From: a virus
Reading direction: 5' to 3' (one strand)
DNA length: 52,387 nucleotides
IMG/VR virus record: IMGVR_UViG_3300043449_001060
Location: 1-52,387 of that record
Shown here: positions 8,328 to 18,902 of the stretch, piece after piece
Layout: every line of letters starts with the position of its first letter
Numbering within the stretch: position 1 is the stretch's first letter
Notes under the pieces: generated by a model
What the model was told of the DNA's origin: nothing
The model's input: only the letters and a program-made list of their open reading frames with translations
Databases searched by the model: none
Position numbers and translations under genes: made by a program

Positions 8328-11300
8328 TTATATTTTACACGTAAATGGATCTTCTTCTAGACCGAGTCTATCTAGAATTTCCTTATCACTTATACCTTGT
8401 CTTTTTCCTACTAAATCTTGTACTTCTTCATACATTGTAGATCCAGGATTCAAGAAACCAAATTCATCATAAAGTCTCTTAGATAAATATACAAATAATT
8501 CTTGAGGCATTTTAGTTGAATCCCCAAATCCTTCGGATGGAAATGCTACTTGGAAACCTTCTTTTAAAAGATCTTTAATCTCTTGGATACCATTTTCATA
8601 GGCATCTTTGATGATTTGATAGTTTTGAGGTTCTAAAGCTGATAGATTATCAAATAAACTATTGAGACCAACAGGGAATCCAATTGTCATGTCTCCCGCA
8701 ATGTTTTTAATAACAGCTCTTCCTACACCCGGTGCTTTACCTTGTAGCATAGCTACGGATGCAGGGTAGATAAATGTTATATCTCTATTGCTTGCTACCG
8801 CTCTATTGTAATCTGTTGGCGTAAATCCTTTTTCATTAAGAATAAATATATCAGGAGTTCTTGACTCAGTTAAGTATTCTCTATCTAGAATAGTTTCTTC
8901 ACCATCAATTTTTGTTTCTTCAATGTTTGCTAATGTATCAAGATCAATATTGAATAAGTAGTTTTTATACCTACCTCTATCAGTTCTTGTTCTTGAGTTC
9001 TCTCTTATAAATCTATTGTAATATGCATCTAAGAAAATGTTAGCAAGTTCCGGATCTTCAAGAGCTTTAATTAATTTCTTGGACTCATTATCTACTAGAT
9101 ACATGAACTGATTATACTCTACTATACTTGTAAAGTTAAATTTAGTTCTGTTGATACCAGTTTGCATAAATGCATATAGAGGTAATCTAGAGAAGAAGTC
9201 ACTTATCATTTGATTGTCAGCAACATCATCTACTTTCTTAATTGATGGATCTGCAAGATCTCTTAAGTTTTTATAGTATAGATTTGAAGTATCATTTGTA
9301 AAGTCCTTTTCTGCTACGTACAAGTTAAACATTGTTCTAGCTGAGTTAGGATCATTCTTCAATTTATTAAGAACAGAGAAGTTTTTCTTAAGCTCAGTTC
9401 CATATTTATTCATCATTTGTGTGTACTGTGTAGCATATGCATACACAGGATCCTTAAACATATGGAATGGGTTTAATGTATTTTCTAAAGCTTTAATTGC
9501 AAGTATTTTTTCATATGTCATGTTTGCAAGCTTAGAAGCAGGTACTCCAGGATTAGATTCTTTAACTAATTTGAGTTCTGCTTTGTAGTTAGCCATCTTT
9601 TTAACATCAGCTTTTGAATAAACTGATCTTAGATATTCTCTTTCTGCTACAAATTTTACATACTCACCTTCATTAGTAAGACCATCAAAGTGGAAGTGTC
9701 CATAAGTTAGTGGATATAAACCACGTTTCTCATAGCTGTCGGACTCTTCAGAACCTTTTATATACACTTTTCTTTGGAAGTCATCCTTCAATGCTTTTTC
9801 ATCAATATAAAGTGTTTTATTACCAGCTTTATCTTCTTTGACAAATGCACCAAATTTTAATTCATCAACCAAAGAAACAGGAACTGTAGTTTTTAATGCA
9901 TAAGATTTATATGATTTACCTAGCGCATATCTTCTAGCTGCTGTCTGGAACAAGAAACTTACCAAGTCATTTCTAAATGTATTAACAAATACATCTGATT
10001 TGTTCTCTCCAAATGTAGCCTCACTATCTTGTCTAATAGTTCTATTTTTAGCAATCAAATAACTTGAGATAGCTTTATTATAGCGCAGTGGAAAGATAAC
10101 CTCATTGATTGCTAATGCAAGTGGATTATTAAAGAATGAAGAAATTACTGTATCACTCATCATTCTTTCTGTAAGACCTTCCTCAAGTTTAGTTTCTGTC
10201 AATAGTGACTCAAGATTTGCTTGAGATTGTTCTGCTTCACTACCAGTTGATCTTGTTGACGTATCTGGATTAGCTGCAATTTTTAATTGTGTTAGACCAG
10301 TAATTTGTTGTTCAATCTGAAGGTAATGTAAGAACATTGCTAATGATAATTCAGATGATGCTACCTCAGGATTTTTCTTAAAATCTTTGATAAGCTTATA
10401 CATTTCTCTTTCTGTAAAGTTCTTAGCTCTTCTTTTCTCAAAAACTTGATCTGCTAACTTTAAACCTTCTTCATATCTTGTTACATTTTTTGAAAGACTG
10501 GCTACTAAAGTTGGTTCAAAATATTTTGCAAGAGTTTCTGTTGCAGCTTGATATTTTACAAAGTTTCTTGAATCTGGTTCTTTACCTAATACATCAGCAA
10601 ATGTTGACTTACCTAGACGTTGTTCTTTTACATATTCTCTTACAAGAGGTTGAGATACAAAGTATACTGCTTCTTTAACAGGTACACCAGCTTTAACTAG
10701 ATATAAAAGAATAGGAGCTACTTCATAATTACCCTGAATGAAGAATACCCATGCATCTTTTTCCACATCCACCCAGCCGTTCATCATCTGAGAGATAATA
10801 TCTGCAATCTTATTTACACCATCTACATCATATCTACTTGCAATTGATATTCTCTCTTCTCCATTTTTATTTACTGTATTATGTCTTAACCATAGTACAG
10901 ATTCTCTTGGATCAGATTCATTACCATGATAGAATTTAGAAGGCATAGCAACTCCACCCTCTGTTTCAATTGAGTTGATCAGAGTATGGAATGTGTTTTC
11001 TACTGCACCTAAACCAAGCGTTCTCTTACCTACAACATTTGATTCATGTTTGTAAATATTATATAAAGTTTCAAGAACTCTTGTAGGGCTAATAACAGTT
11101 TTATTTTTACCATCACCTGAAAGATTGGATTGCTCTGATGATTTATTTACAAATGGATCATAGTCCATTACGTATTTAGATAAGTCATCTGCTAAGTCTT
11201 TTAATAAGAAAGTACCATTAGGGGTAATTAATGATGTATAGTTTTGTGGTAATTCAAGAATACCTCTGATACTATCTATTAAAGAGTTTTGCAATACAGT

Positions 11301-14300
11301 TTCTTGCATTTCTAATGCAAATGCTTTATCCTCTTGTGATACTTCTGGATTTTGTATGTATTCTTTAAGTTGATCTACATTGTCAAACATTCTAGTTGGT
11401 AATGCACCATCTTCATTTATGTTTGCCATGTACAATGTCAACTTATCAATATCAAAGTCAGCTCCTGATTTAGCAACAATCTCTGTTGGAGGCACAATAA
11501 TATTTCCTGCTTGTGGTGGAAGGAAGTGATATACCTCCATAAATTCCATAGAGTTAAGACCCTGTACAGGAATACGTACACCTACAATAGTAATTGCTTT
11601 TCTATTAGCACCATCATTCTCATCTAACCACTCATCATCTTTGATAGCTTCATTTAATCTATCAATATCTCCAATTGGATTACCATCTGGATGTTTGAGA
11701 TTTAAAAGGTTTGAATAGTCCCCTTGCAAAGCAATCATAACTTTCATTGCAGCAGTTAAACCATCAGCTTTTTTATGATATGTTGGGAGGAAGTTAGACC
11801 CTACATATTTTTTAATATCTTCGTCTGTACCTAGTTTTAATTTACCTTCTGGTCTTTTAAATGCACCAGTATAAAATGCTGCAGATACTTGTACTAAAGG
11901 TTCACCATTTACTTTTTGTTTAATAAGTCTTTTATTAATAACAGACATTATTAATTTTTCAATCTTGGCTGCTTCTGGATGAAGAGATACATCATATCTT
12001 AATGTACCATCATCTAATACATCAATAAAGTCAATTAAGTGGTCTCCTACTACATCATCAATTTCAAGACTTGTTCTAACTAATTCTGCAAGTTTTTCAA
12101 TACTGTCTTGATTTTTAGGATAGTATTTACCATCAATTTCTTCATAACCAATCTCTTCAAGTAATCCTATTTTAAGAGTATCAGTATATTCTGCTACATC
12201 ATTAAGATATTTTCTTACTCTTGGGTTAGTAAGTTGATCTTCTTCAGTTGTATCAATTACACCTTTTTCATAAAGTCCTTCCAAGATTAACTTTCTCATC
12301 TGAGTTGAGAAGAGAGATCCACCTTTGTATTTAGAGTTTACCTCTGTTTGATTTTTAAGATACTCAGCAAATACAATGTTTGGAGTAAATGTAACATCAT
12401 TATTAAAGTTACCATCACTATCAATTACTACATCACCTGACCCAATGTGTCCAACTTTTGATCCGGTTTCAAATGTTACATAATCAATTTGCTGACTCAT
12501 CATTTTATCATGAAGCTTTTCATAATAAGAGTTATTAGCAGTTGTATTTGGAATCAATGGAGCCAATGAGAACTTATGGAATGAAGTAATAGGTAAACCT
12601 TCACTCTTAATATTACCAAAGTACTGTAATTTGTATGGTGGGAAGAATTGAATTACATCTTCAACACTAATCTGTTCACCAGCAACAATCTTTTTATAAA
12701 GCAATTCTTGTTGATCAGACCAGTTTCCTTCAAGAGTCTTAAGCATTCGGTATGCTTCAAATGTAATATGTCCTTGACCATCACCCTCTTTCATACCAAG
12801 GTATTCTGCTAATGCAGTTTCTGCAGCTTGTTTAGCTAGTACAGGATCCTTGATTCTTTTATTCATTGACTTAGTTAATTCATCTAAGTACTCTTTATAG
12901 TAAACAGACTCTTTAACTTTCTTTTCTTTTATAATAGCAGTAGCAAGAGTTCCATCATATGGTCTTACTTTGTAACCATTCTTTTTAGCATAAAGTCTAG
13001 GGAATAAACTAGAATTGATAAAAGATTGTGCTTGTAAGTCAACTCTAAATCCTAATCCACCTGAACCTAAACCAGCATTTCTTTTGTGGAATTCTTCTTT
13101 ATCATGATTATACTGAGCAAGATCACCATATGCTAGGATTAGAGTTTCAAACTTATGAATCCAAGAGTTATAAGTATAGGCTTTCATAAGAGTTTCATCA
13201 ATCATATCTCTTGATAAACCTGATTGAGCACCCTTTTGATATAATGCTTGGTCAACAAATCTAGAAGATTGTAATCTTCCAAGATTGGCTGCTACTTCTT
13301 TTTCAAAGTAATTAAGTACATCTCTCTTAACACGTTGTCTTAATTCAAGATTGTTTTCTAATTCTTCAACTAAGTTTCCTTTAATTTTGTATAGTTCTTC
13401 TTTTACAGGCTCTGTTAATACATCATCAAATGCTGTAAATACTTCTGCTGCTGCAACTGTAGTTCCATCTTTCTTTTGTACCGGTCTATTGTATCCAGTA
13501 TAAGTTGAGTATAACTCACGATTACCTTTATATCTATTTATTCTTTCTAACTCTCCAGCCATATATCCTACTAGAATATTAAAGCCTTCAGTTTCTCCAA
13601 GACCGGCATTTTTTGGTTTAAATAGATCAATGTCAATATAGAGATGCTTATCTTTTTTACCTGGATAAGTATCAATGTCATCTGTTGATAATGACATTGC
13701 AGTATTCTTAGATGCATGACGCATGAATTCTTCAATACCACTAAGTAACATAGTGTGTACTTCTTGTAAGAATTTACTTGTTGCATCAAGAGATGCTGTT
13801 GAACTTCCTACAGAATCATTACCATTCTTAACAATAAGTTGAGTACCTCCTACATTATTTAATGTAAGTTTAGCCGGTACTTGTTCAGTACCTTTTCTAA
13901 TCATTCTTTTATCCCCATAGTTTTCAGCTAATGGGTCGTCTAAATGAAAGATTGAATTAAGAAGAACGGACCACTTACTATGTGGGTTATTTTCTTCCGC
14001 TAACCAACGCATATGTTTGTACTTACCATTTGGATCAGCTGCATCACGGGTTAGTTCTTGCCAAGTGCTTGCATGATTTATAGATGTTACAACTCTTGTA
14101 ATTGTGTTATCTACAACTTGTTCCCAGACTCTATTTCCTTCTGGAGATAATACACTAAAATTAGAATAACCGTCAGAGAACTGTGCTTGAAGTTCTGCTA
14201 ATATCTTTATAGAAGATGCAATATCTGTAGATTGTTCTCCTGGTTGTTTTAATACATCAGGTAATCCTTTAATTAATCCAGCTAATGGGTCATGTTTAAA

Positions 14301-17300
14301 TGTTTCAGCTGCTCCAACTTTAGCAAAGTCTGTAGATTTTGAAGCAGCATGTACCGTTTTAATTGTTTCAAAAACTAACGGAAGTCTAAATGCATTTGAT
14401 AGATTGAGAGTATCCTCAAAAATTGCATTAATTTCTGAGCTTGATCTATCCATATAGATACCCATAGCCTCAAGAAACTCTCTAGCATATTCATGTTTAA
14501 ACATTCCTCTATCTGTACCAAAATGTCTAATGATTTTTTCAGTATTCAATACAGGATTTAAATCACCATCAAGCTCAACATATGGATTTATTTCAGTACT
14601 AGCAGTAGTAAAGTTATTTTTCCAGTCTGTTACTACAGCATTATAGTTAAAGTTAGCAGTTGTTACAACACTTTCATAGCTTGCTTTTTCATCTTGTATT
14701 TTTCTGCCTTCTTCATCATACTGTTTACGTTGAAGAATGTTTTTATTGATATTATACTGAATGAATTTTACTCTTGGTTTCTTGAAGTCTTTAAAGAAGT
14801 TAGTTTCAATTGCAAACTGCAATGCATCATTAACTTCAAACTCATTAGGATTTCTTAGAGTATCTAAGATTTGTTGAAATTCTGGATAGTTTTCAGAGTA
14901 TCTTACAATTCTTTCATACATTTCAGGATAATCAAATGAACCTTCTAAAATTCTAGAAAGTTTATTCCACATAATATCAACATCTTCTAATTGTGGAATA
15001 CCAAAAACATCAAGCACTTCATTTACATTTCCATCCTCATCTTTTTCTACTTTAATGATATTAGAAATAATCATCATGGTTGATGGGGCTGCGAGATTTT
15101 TAGGATTAATTACATTACCCTTATAGTCTTGTAAGATTCTTGAATTCTCTAGATCTGTTGGATCTTCTAAGATCTCTTCTTGAATTATTTTAAATCTTGA
15201 CTTCTTCATATGGAAGCCAACAACTGAGTATGGTTGTTTTTTATTGAAGGCTTCTTCTGGATCACCAAACTGATCAATAGCTCTAGAAAGAAGATCAATT
15301 ATATCCTTGAGCCTTTCTTGTTCTCCAATCATATTTGGATCATCCTCAAGAATATTTGCATACTGTTCTAAATAATACTCTACAGTATTTATCATTTGTT
15401 GTCTTACAGACTCATATGCTTTAATTCTATTTACATTGTCTGAGAATACTCTTACTGCACCTGTAGAAGAATCATTTACATCATTATAGTATTGGACTTC
15501 TAAACCTAACAAGTTGTCCATAGTATTGACAATCTTATCTGTCTCGTCAATAGTAAAGCCTTCAATTGTTCTTGCTCTGTTTAGTTTAGTAAACATTATA
15601 TTTTCCATACTAGGCTTAAGATCTAAGATCTCTCCTTTGTATAGTTTGTCAAAAAGTTCTTTGACATTAGCAATATCTCTAGGTCTTGTCATGTCCTGTC
15701 TGGTAATCTTACCAAACATTGCACGTAAGAAGTCTCTTACTTTTTTAAAGATTTTTCCAATGAAGCCTGTAAATACAGTTTCATCTCTTAAATAACTTCT
15801 TGCATCTTCTGCAATAGCTTCTTCAATATCTACATACTCTGCAGTCTCCCATTTAGGAAGTTTTCTAAACTCATCATATAGTTTAGTTTTTTCTTCTATT
15901 GTGAGGAATAACTGAGAGAATCCATGCCATGCCTCATGATAAAGGTCAATAGGTGTACCTTTATCTGCAAGATATAGTGTAATACCGTGTTGACTCCAAG
16001 TTGCAAATGCATTAGAGTTTACTACCTCAGTAATTTTTTCAAGAGGAATAGTTTTAGAAAGTTCATTAGTTTCCCACCAAGAGATAATTGATTCTCTCTG
16101 AGCTTTAGTTGTAAACAATCTTTCAAAGAAACCACCAAGTCTTCTTTCCAAAGTCTCAATTCTGTTAAGCTTATCAGAACTAAATATTGTTCTTCTTTGC
16201 TGTAATCTTTCAAGCAAAGAAACTTGAGGTACAGTATTGATCTGTTTGTCTTTTGCTTTTTGAGTTGCCTTAGTTTTTGTACCTGTAGTCTTTTTACCAG
16301 TAGCTGTCTTTTTTGCAATAGCTTTTTTCTTTGCTATCTCTGCTCTTAGTTTTTCATTTCTAGTTGCAGTCTTTGCAGTTTTTCTTTTAGCATTTGTTTT
16401 TGCAGGTGCATCTCCAAATCTTGATAAGAATTCATCTTTATTAGAAATAGTATATGTACCAGACTTAGAGTTGGCCCATGGAACTGTATATTTCCATCCA
16501 GCAGGAACTGTAACCTCAACACCAATACCAAGCTTTTTGGCAGCTCTAATTGCTGCTTCTGATACACCTGACTCACCATTAGTTACAATCTTTGTTATAG
16601 GCTCAAATAAATTACTTGAGTTAACAATCTTTTCTAGTATTTGATATACTACAGAATCTACATCCTTTTGAGAATATCCACCTTTGAATAACTCAACAAT
16701 ATTGTTACCTGTTAAGTTAACTGAAGAAGATTTATATCTGTTTAATGTAGTTACTGTTTGTGCAGCAATGGCTCCAATATTAGGGAAAGTTGTTTGCTTT
16801 TTAGACTTCTTACTTAATGTAATAGGTGCATATTGCTTTGCTTTCTTTTTTGCAATATTAGCCTGACCTATTTCTAGATTGGTACCAATGTTTAATGTAA
16901 CTGGAACATTTTTAATGTTCTGATTAATTACATAAACAGGAGAAACTTTCTGTACATTATAAACAACTTCTCCCGGCTCAACAACTAAGTCAGGAACATT
17001 GTCTACTTCATTTTCTACTTTGGTTATTGCTTTTCTTTTTGATACTGGAGTAACTGAAGCAAGATCATAATTTGTTTTAGTTACTGGCATTATCTCAGAT
17101 GGCACTGAATAACTTAGATATGCATTACTGTTTACAAAGAATGCAGCAGAATCTTTACTAAATTCAATTTTCATCATTGGTTTGATAAACTCAAAGTAGT
17201 CTACCTTCTTAGCAGTGATTCTATCTCCTTCAACCGTGTAATCTGTAAAAGTATCACCAATGTATTCTTTAGTATAGTTTAAGTTTGCAGGAACAACTCT

Positions 17301-18899
17301 ACCATCTTTTAATGTAATGGCATTTAATAAGTGTTGTTTGATCTGTTCTTTAGCTGTTGGTGAATCAAGTAAAACAGGTACATCATTAATACTTACTGTT
17401 AATGTTGTGACACCATTTATTTCAGGAGTTAAGATTTCAATATTGTTTTTAATCTTACCCGTATTACTATCAATTACATTATCCCCTAAGAAGATCTCTG
17501 CATATCTACGTTTTGCAATTGGGGATAATTCTTCACCTCTATAGATTGCTTTTGTTGTAAGGATAGTAGCAACTTTATCTGCTACAAGTTCATTAACATC
17601 TCCTTTTTGTAAATATACCGGATGTTTAACTGAAATACCAGGAAGATCTTGTGCAATTTGCACTTGAATATATCCTGATTTAGGACCACCTATAATAGGT
17701 TGGCTGATTTGATCTAGTGATAAACCTGTTTCAGAAATTGGAATGTATTGATTCTTAAAGTTACCAAAGCTACCACCGGTAATTCTAAGCACAACTGTTT
17801 CCTCTGGATTTTCTTTTATGTAAGTCTGAAGTCTGTAAAGATCATTCATACTTTTCTTTTGCTTAGCTTTTTCTTGTTTAAGCAATTTTTTCTTTTCTTC
17901 CTGCAACATACCTAATGGCATGTTATTAACTTGCTTATATTGATTGTTTTTTCTTTCAACAATTTCTTCAGGTGAAACAAGAGTGTATGCAAAGCCAGAT
18001 CTGTTTACTAACATGAGCTTATTGTCTTTCATGACAACATCTCTCATGTATTGATAGACTAATCTTCCTTTTTCTGGATCTGATGTAATATCACCATTCT
18101 CTGTAAAGTATATAAAGTTTCCTTCAGTGTCTGTAATTACGTTAAGGATGCCATTGTAATCAGGATTCTTTTCTAAAAACCTTTGCTCATCTCCTGTTAA
18201 AAGAGAAGTACCATCTTCTCTAGTTGGAAAGTTTTTAATAAGCACAGGTCTTTGAGCTAATGCTACATCTTGGTAAATAATCTCATCATTTTCTGCAGTT
18301 CTTTTTTCATTTAGCAAAATAATTTGCTTAATGACTTTATAGAACATTTCTTTTTCAGGATCTTGTTTGTCTTGATCTTCATCTGCAACAAATTCTGGAT
18401 TTTCGGTAACTGCAAAATTAAGTGTGTTAGTTAAAGGGTCTTCTACCTTACCCTTCTTTTGCACATTACTGTAGTTTATAGTAGCATCATTAGGATCAAT
18501 AACATCAACATCTTTTTTAGATTGTCTTTTTCTTTTAATTGTGCTTTGATAATCAGCTAAACTTTTTGTTTGACCAGAAATAAACTTTTGAACCATCTCA
18601 ACATCTTCAAAACTAATAGACATTTCAGAGATTGGGTCTTGGCTAATTTTATTTTCAACAAAGTATTGTCTTACATTTTTTCTTGTAGCAATTACTTGCA
18701 ACATGATTTCAGGAGCAGCTTGTGCAACTTCTAATGCAAACTTAGGATCATTTATCTCTGCAATTTCTGCATGAAGATTTTTAATATACTCAGCGGGATT
18801 AAACTTTGTTTTTACATCACCATTGATTCTACCTAATAAAGTTTCATAGATATCACCATAGATTGCTAGAACATCATCTTTGTCAAGTAAACAAGCCAT
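8328..18899 (-). CDS. Giant crAss-like virion RNA polymerase with SLOG-like and zincin domains
   Basis: This 3,523-residue protein contains the diagnostic crAss-phage RNA polymerase motif: RIPVQGLNSMEF, LPPQAGNIIVPP, then GADFDIDK with DFDID at residues 2481-2485, the Mg2+-binding loop of the double-psi beta-barrel core. In Cellulophaga phage phi14:2 the homologue (gp66, about 2,200 residues) is a virion enzyme, injected to transcribe early genes, and related to YonO and eukaryotic RNAi polymerases. Here more than 2,400 residues precede the motif. They include a SLOG-like Rossmann segment (about 735-827, TNGESGV at 773-779), a Lys/Ala/Thr-rich linker (about 829-886), and a zincin-like domain with HEAWH at 988-992 and IEEAIAEDA about 45 residues later. 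The gene has 3 nt to the 2,498-aa gene before it and 4 nt to the 1,977-aa gene after it. The polymerase call is strong; the N-terminal domain calls rest on motifs. Confidence 0.93.
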   Translation of the reverse strand: MACLLDKDDVLAIYGDIYETLLGRINGDVKTKFNPAEYIKNLHAEIAEINDPKFALEVAQAAPEIMLQVIATRKNVRQYFVENKISQDPISEMSISFEDVEMVQKFISGQTKSLADYQSTIKRKRQSKKDVDVIDPNDATINYSNVQKKGKVEDPLTNTLNFAVTENPEFVADEDQDKQDPEKEMFYKVIKQIILLNEKRTAENDEIIYQDVALAQRPVLIKNFPTREDGTSLLTGDEQRFLEKNPDYNGILNVITDTEGNFIYFTENGDITSDPEKGRLVYQYMRDVVMKDNKLMLVNRSGFAYTLVSPEEIVERKNNQYKQVNNMPLGMLQEEKKKLLKQEKAKQKKSMNDLYRLQTYIKENPEETVVLRITGGSFGNFKNQYIPISETGLSLDQISQPIIGGPKSGYIQVQIAQDLPGISVKHPVYLQKGDVNELVADKVATILTTKAIYRGEELSPIAKRRYAEIFLGDNVIDSNTGKIKNNIEILTPEINGVTTLTVSINDVPVLLDSPTAKEQIKQHLLNAITLKDGRVVPANLNYTKEYIGDTFTDYTVEGDRITAKKVDYFEFIKPMMKIEFSKDSAAFFVNSNAYLSYSVPSEIMPVTKTNYDLASVTPVSKRKAITKVENEVDNVPDLVVEPGEVVYNVQKVSPVYVINQNIKNVPVTLNIGTNLEIGQANIAKKKAKQYAPITLSKKSKKQTTFPNIGAIAAQTVTTLNRYKSSSVNLTGNNIVELFKGGYSQKDVDSVVYQILEKIVNSSNLFEPITKIVTNGESGVSEAAIRAAKKLGIGVEVTVPAGWKYTVPWANSKSGTYTISNKDEFLSRFGDAPAKTNAKRKTAKTATRNEKLRAEIAKKKAIAKKTATGKKTTGTKTKATQKAKDKQINTVPQVSLLERLQQRRTIFSSDKLNRIETLERRLGGFFERLFTTKAQRESIISWWETNELSKTIPLEKITEVVNSNAFATWSQHGITLYLADKGTPIDLYHEAWHGFSQLFLTIEEKTKLYDEFRKLPKWETAEYVDIEEAIAEDARSYLRDETVFTGFIGKIFKKVRDFLRAMFGKITRQDMTRPRDIANVKELFDKLYKGEILDLKPSMENIMFTKLNRARTIEGFTIDETDKIVNTMDNLLGLEVQYYNDVNDSSTGAVRVFSDNVNRIKAYESVRQQMINTVEYYLEQYANILEDDPNMIGEQERLKDIIDLLSRAIDQFGDPEEAFNKKQPYSVVGFHMKKSRFKIIQEEILEDPTDLENSRILQDYKGNVINPKNLAAPSTMMIISNIIKVEKDEDGNVNEVLDVFGIPQLEDVDIMWNKLSRILEGSFDYPEMYERIVRYSENYPEFQQILDTLRNPNEFEVNDALQFAIETNFFKDFKKPRVKFIQYNINKNILQRKQYDEEGRKIQDEKASYESVVTTANFNYNAVVTDWKNNFTTASTEINPYVELDGDLNPVLNTEKIIRHFGTDRGMFKHEYAREFLEAMGIYMDRSSSEINAIFEDTLNLSNAFRLPLVFETIKTVHAASKSTDFAKVGAAETFKHDPLAGLIKGLPDVLKQPGEQSTDIASSIKILAELQAQFSDGYSNFSVLSPEGNRVWEQVVDNTITRVVTSINHASTWQELTRDAADPNGKYKHMRWLAEENNPHSKWSVLLNSIFHLDDPLAENYGDKRMIRKGTEQVPAKLTLNNVGGTQLIVKNGNDSVGSSTASLDATSKFLQEVHTMLLSGIEEFMRHASKNTAMSLSTDDIDTYPGKKDKHLYIDIDLFKPKNAGLGETEGFNILVGYMAGELERINRYKGNRELYSTYTGYNRPVQKKDGTTVAAAEVFTAFDDVLTEPVKEELYKIKGNLVEELENNLELRQRVKRDVLNYFEKEVAANLGRLQSSRFVDQALYQKGAQSGLSRDMIDETLMKAYTYNSWIHKFETLILAYGDLAQYNHDKEEFHKRNAGLGSGGLGFRVDLQAQSFINSSLFPRLYAKKNGYKVRPYDGTLATAIIKEKKVKESVYYKEYLDELTKSMNKRIKDPVLAKQAAETALAEYLGMKEGDGQGHITFEAYRMLKTLEGNWSDQQELLYKKIVAGEQISVEDVIQFFPPYKLQYFGNIKSEGLPITSFHKFSLAPLIPNTTANNSYYEKLHDKMMSQQIDYVTFETGSKVGHIGSGDVVIDSDGNFNNDVTFTPNIVFAEYLKNQTEVNSKYKGGSLFSTQMRKLILEGLYEKGVIDTTEEDQLTNPRVRKYLNDVAEYTDTLKIGLLEEIGYEEIDGKYYPKNQDSIEKLAELVRTSLEIDDVVGDHLIDFIDVLDDGTLRYDVSLHPEAAKIEKLIMSVINKRLIKQKVNGEPLVQVSAAFYTGAFKRPEGKLKLGTDEDIKKYVGSNFLPTYHKKADGLTAAMKVMIALQGDYSNLLNLKHPDGNPIGDIDRLNEAIKDDEWLDENDGANRKAITIVGVRIPVQGLNSMEFMEVYHFLPPQAGNIIVPPTEIVAKSGADFDIDKLTLYMANINEDGALPTRMFDNVDQLKEYIQNPEVSQEDKAFALEMQETVLQNSLIDSIRGILELPQNYTSLITPNGTFLLKDLADDLSKYVMDYDPFVNKSSEQSNLSGDGKNKTVISPTRVLETLYNIYKHESNVVGKRTLGLGAVENTFHTLINSIETEGGVAMPSKFYHGNESDPRESVLWLRHNTVNKNGEERISIASRYDVDGVNKIADIISQMMNGWVDVEKDAWVFFIQGNYEVAPILLYLVKAGVPVKEAVYFVSQPLVREYVKEQRLGKSTFADVLGKEPDSRNFVKYQAATETLAKYFEPTLVASLSKNVTRYEEGLKLADQVFEKRRAKNFTEREMYKLIKDFKKNPEVASSELSLAMFLHYLQIEQQITGLTQLKIAANPDTSTRSTGSEAEQSQANLESLLTETKLEEGLTERMMSDTVISSFFNNPLALAINEVIFPLRYNKAISSYLIAKNRTIRQDSEATFGENKSDVFVNTFRNDLVSFLFQTAARRYALGKSYKSYALKTTVPVSLVDELKFGAFVKEDKAGNKTLYIDEKALKDDFQRKVYIKGSEESDSYEKRGLYPLTYGHFHFDGLTNEGEYVKFVAEREYLRSVYSKADVKKMANYKAELKLVKESNPGVPASKLANMTYEKILAIKALENTLNPFHMFKDPVYAYATQYTQMMNKYGTELKKNFSVLNKLKNDPNSARTMFNLYVAEKDFTNDTSNLYYKNLRDLADPSIKKVDDVADNQMISDFFSRLPLYAFMQTGINRTKFNFTSIVEYNQFMYLVDNESKKLIKALEDPELANIFLDAYYNRFIRENSRTRTDRGRYKNYLFNIDLDTLANIEETKIDGEETILDREYLTESRTPDIFILNEKGFTPTDYNRAVASNRDITFIYPASVAMLQGKAPGVGRAVIKNIAGDMTIGFPVGLNSLFDNLSALEPQNYQIIKDAYENGIQEIKDLLKEGFQVAFPSEGFGDSTKMPQELFVYLSKRLYDEFGFLNPGSTMYEEVQDLVGKRQGISDKEILDRLGLEEDPFTCKI

Positions 18900-18902
18900 T
18901 TC

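Noticed and set aside
2390-18899. Stop-codon reassignment or inteins, known in some crAss-like groups
   Set aside because: All giant frames stay open with the standard code and no intein block motifs were noticed, so no recoding is needed here.
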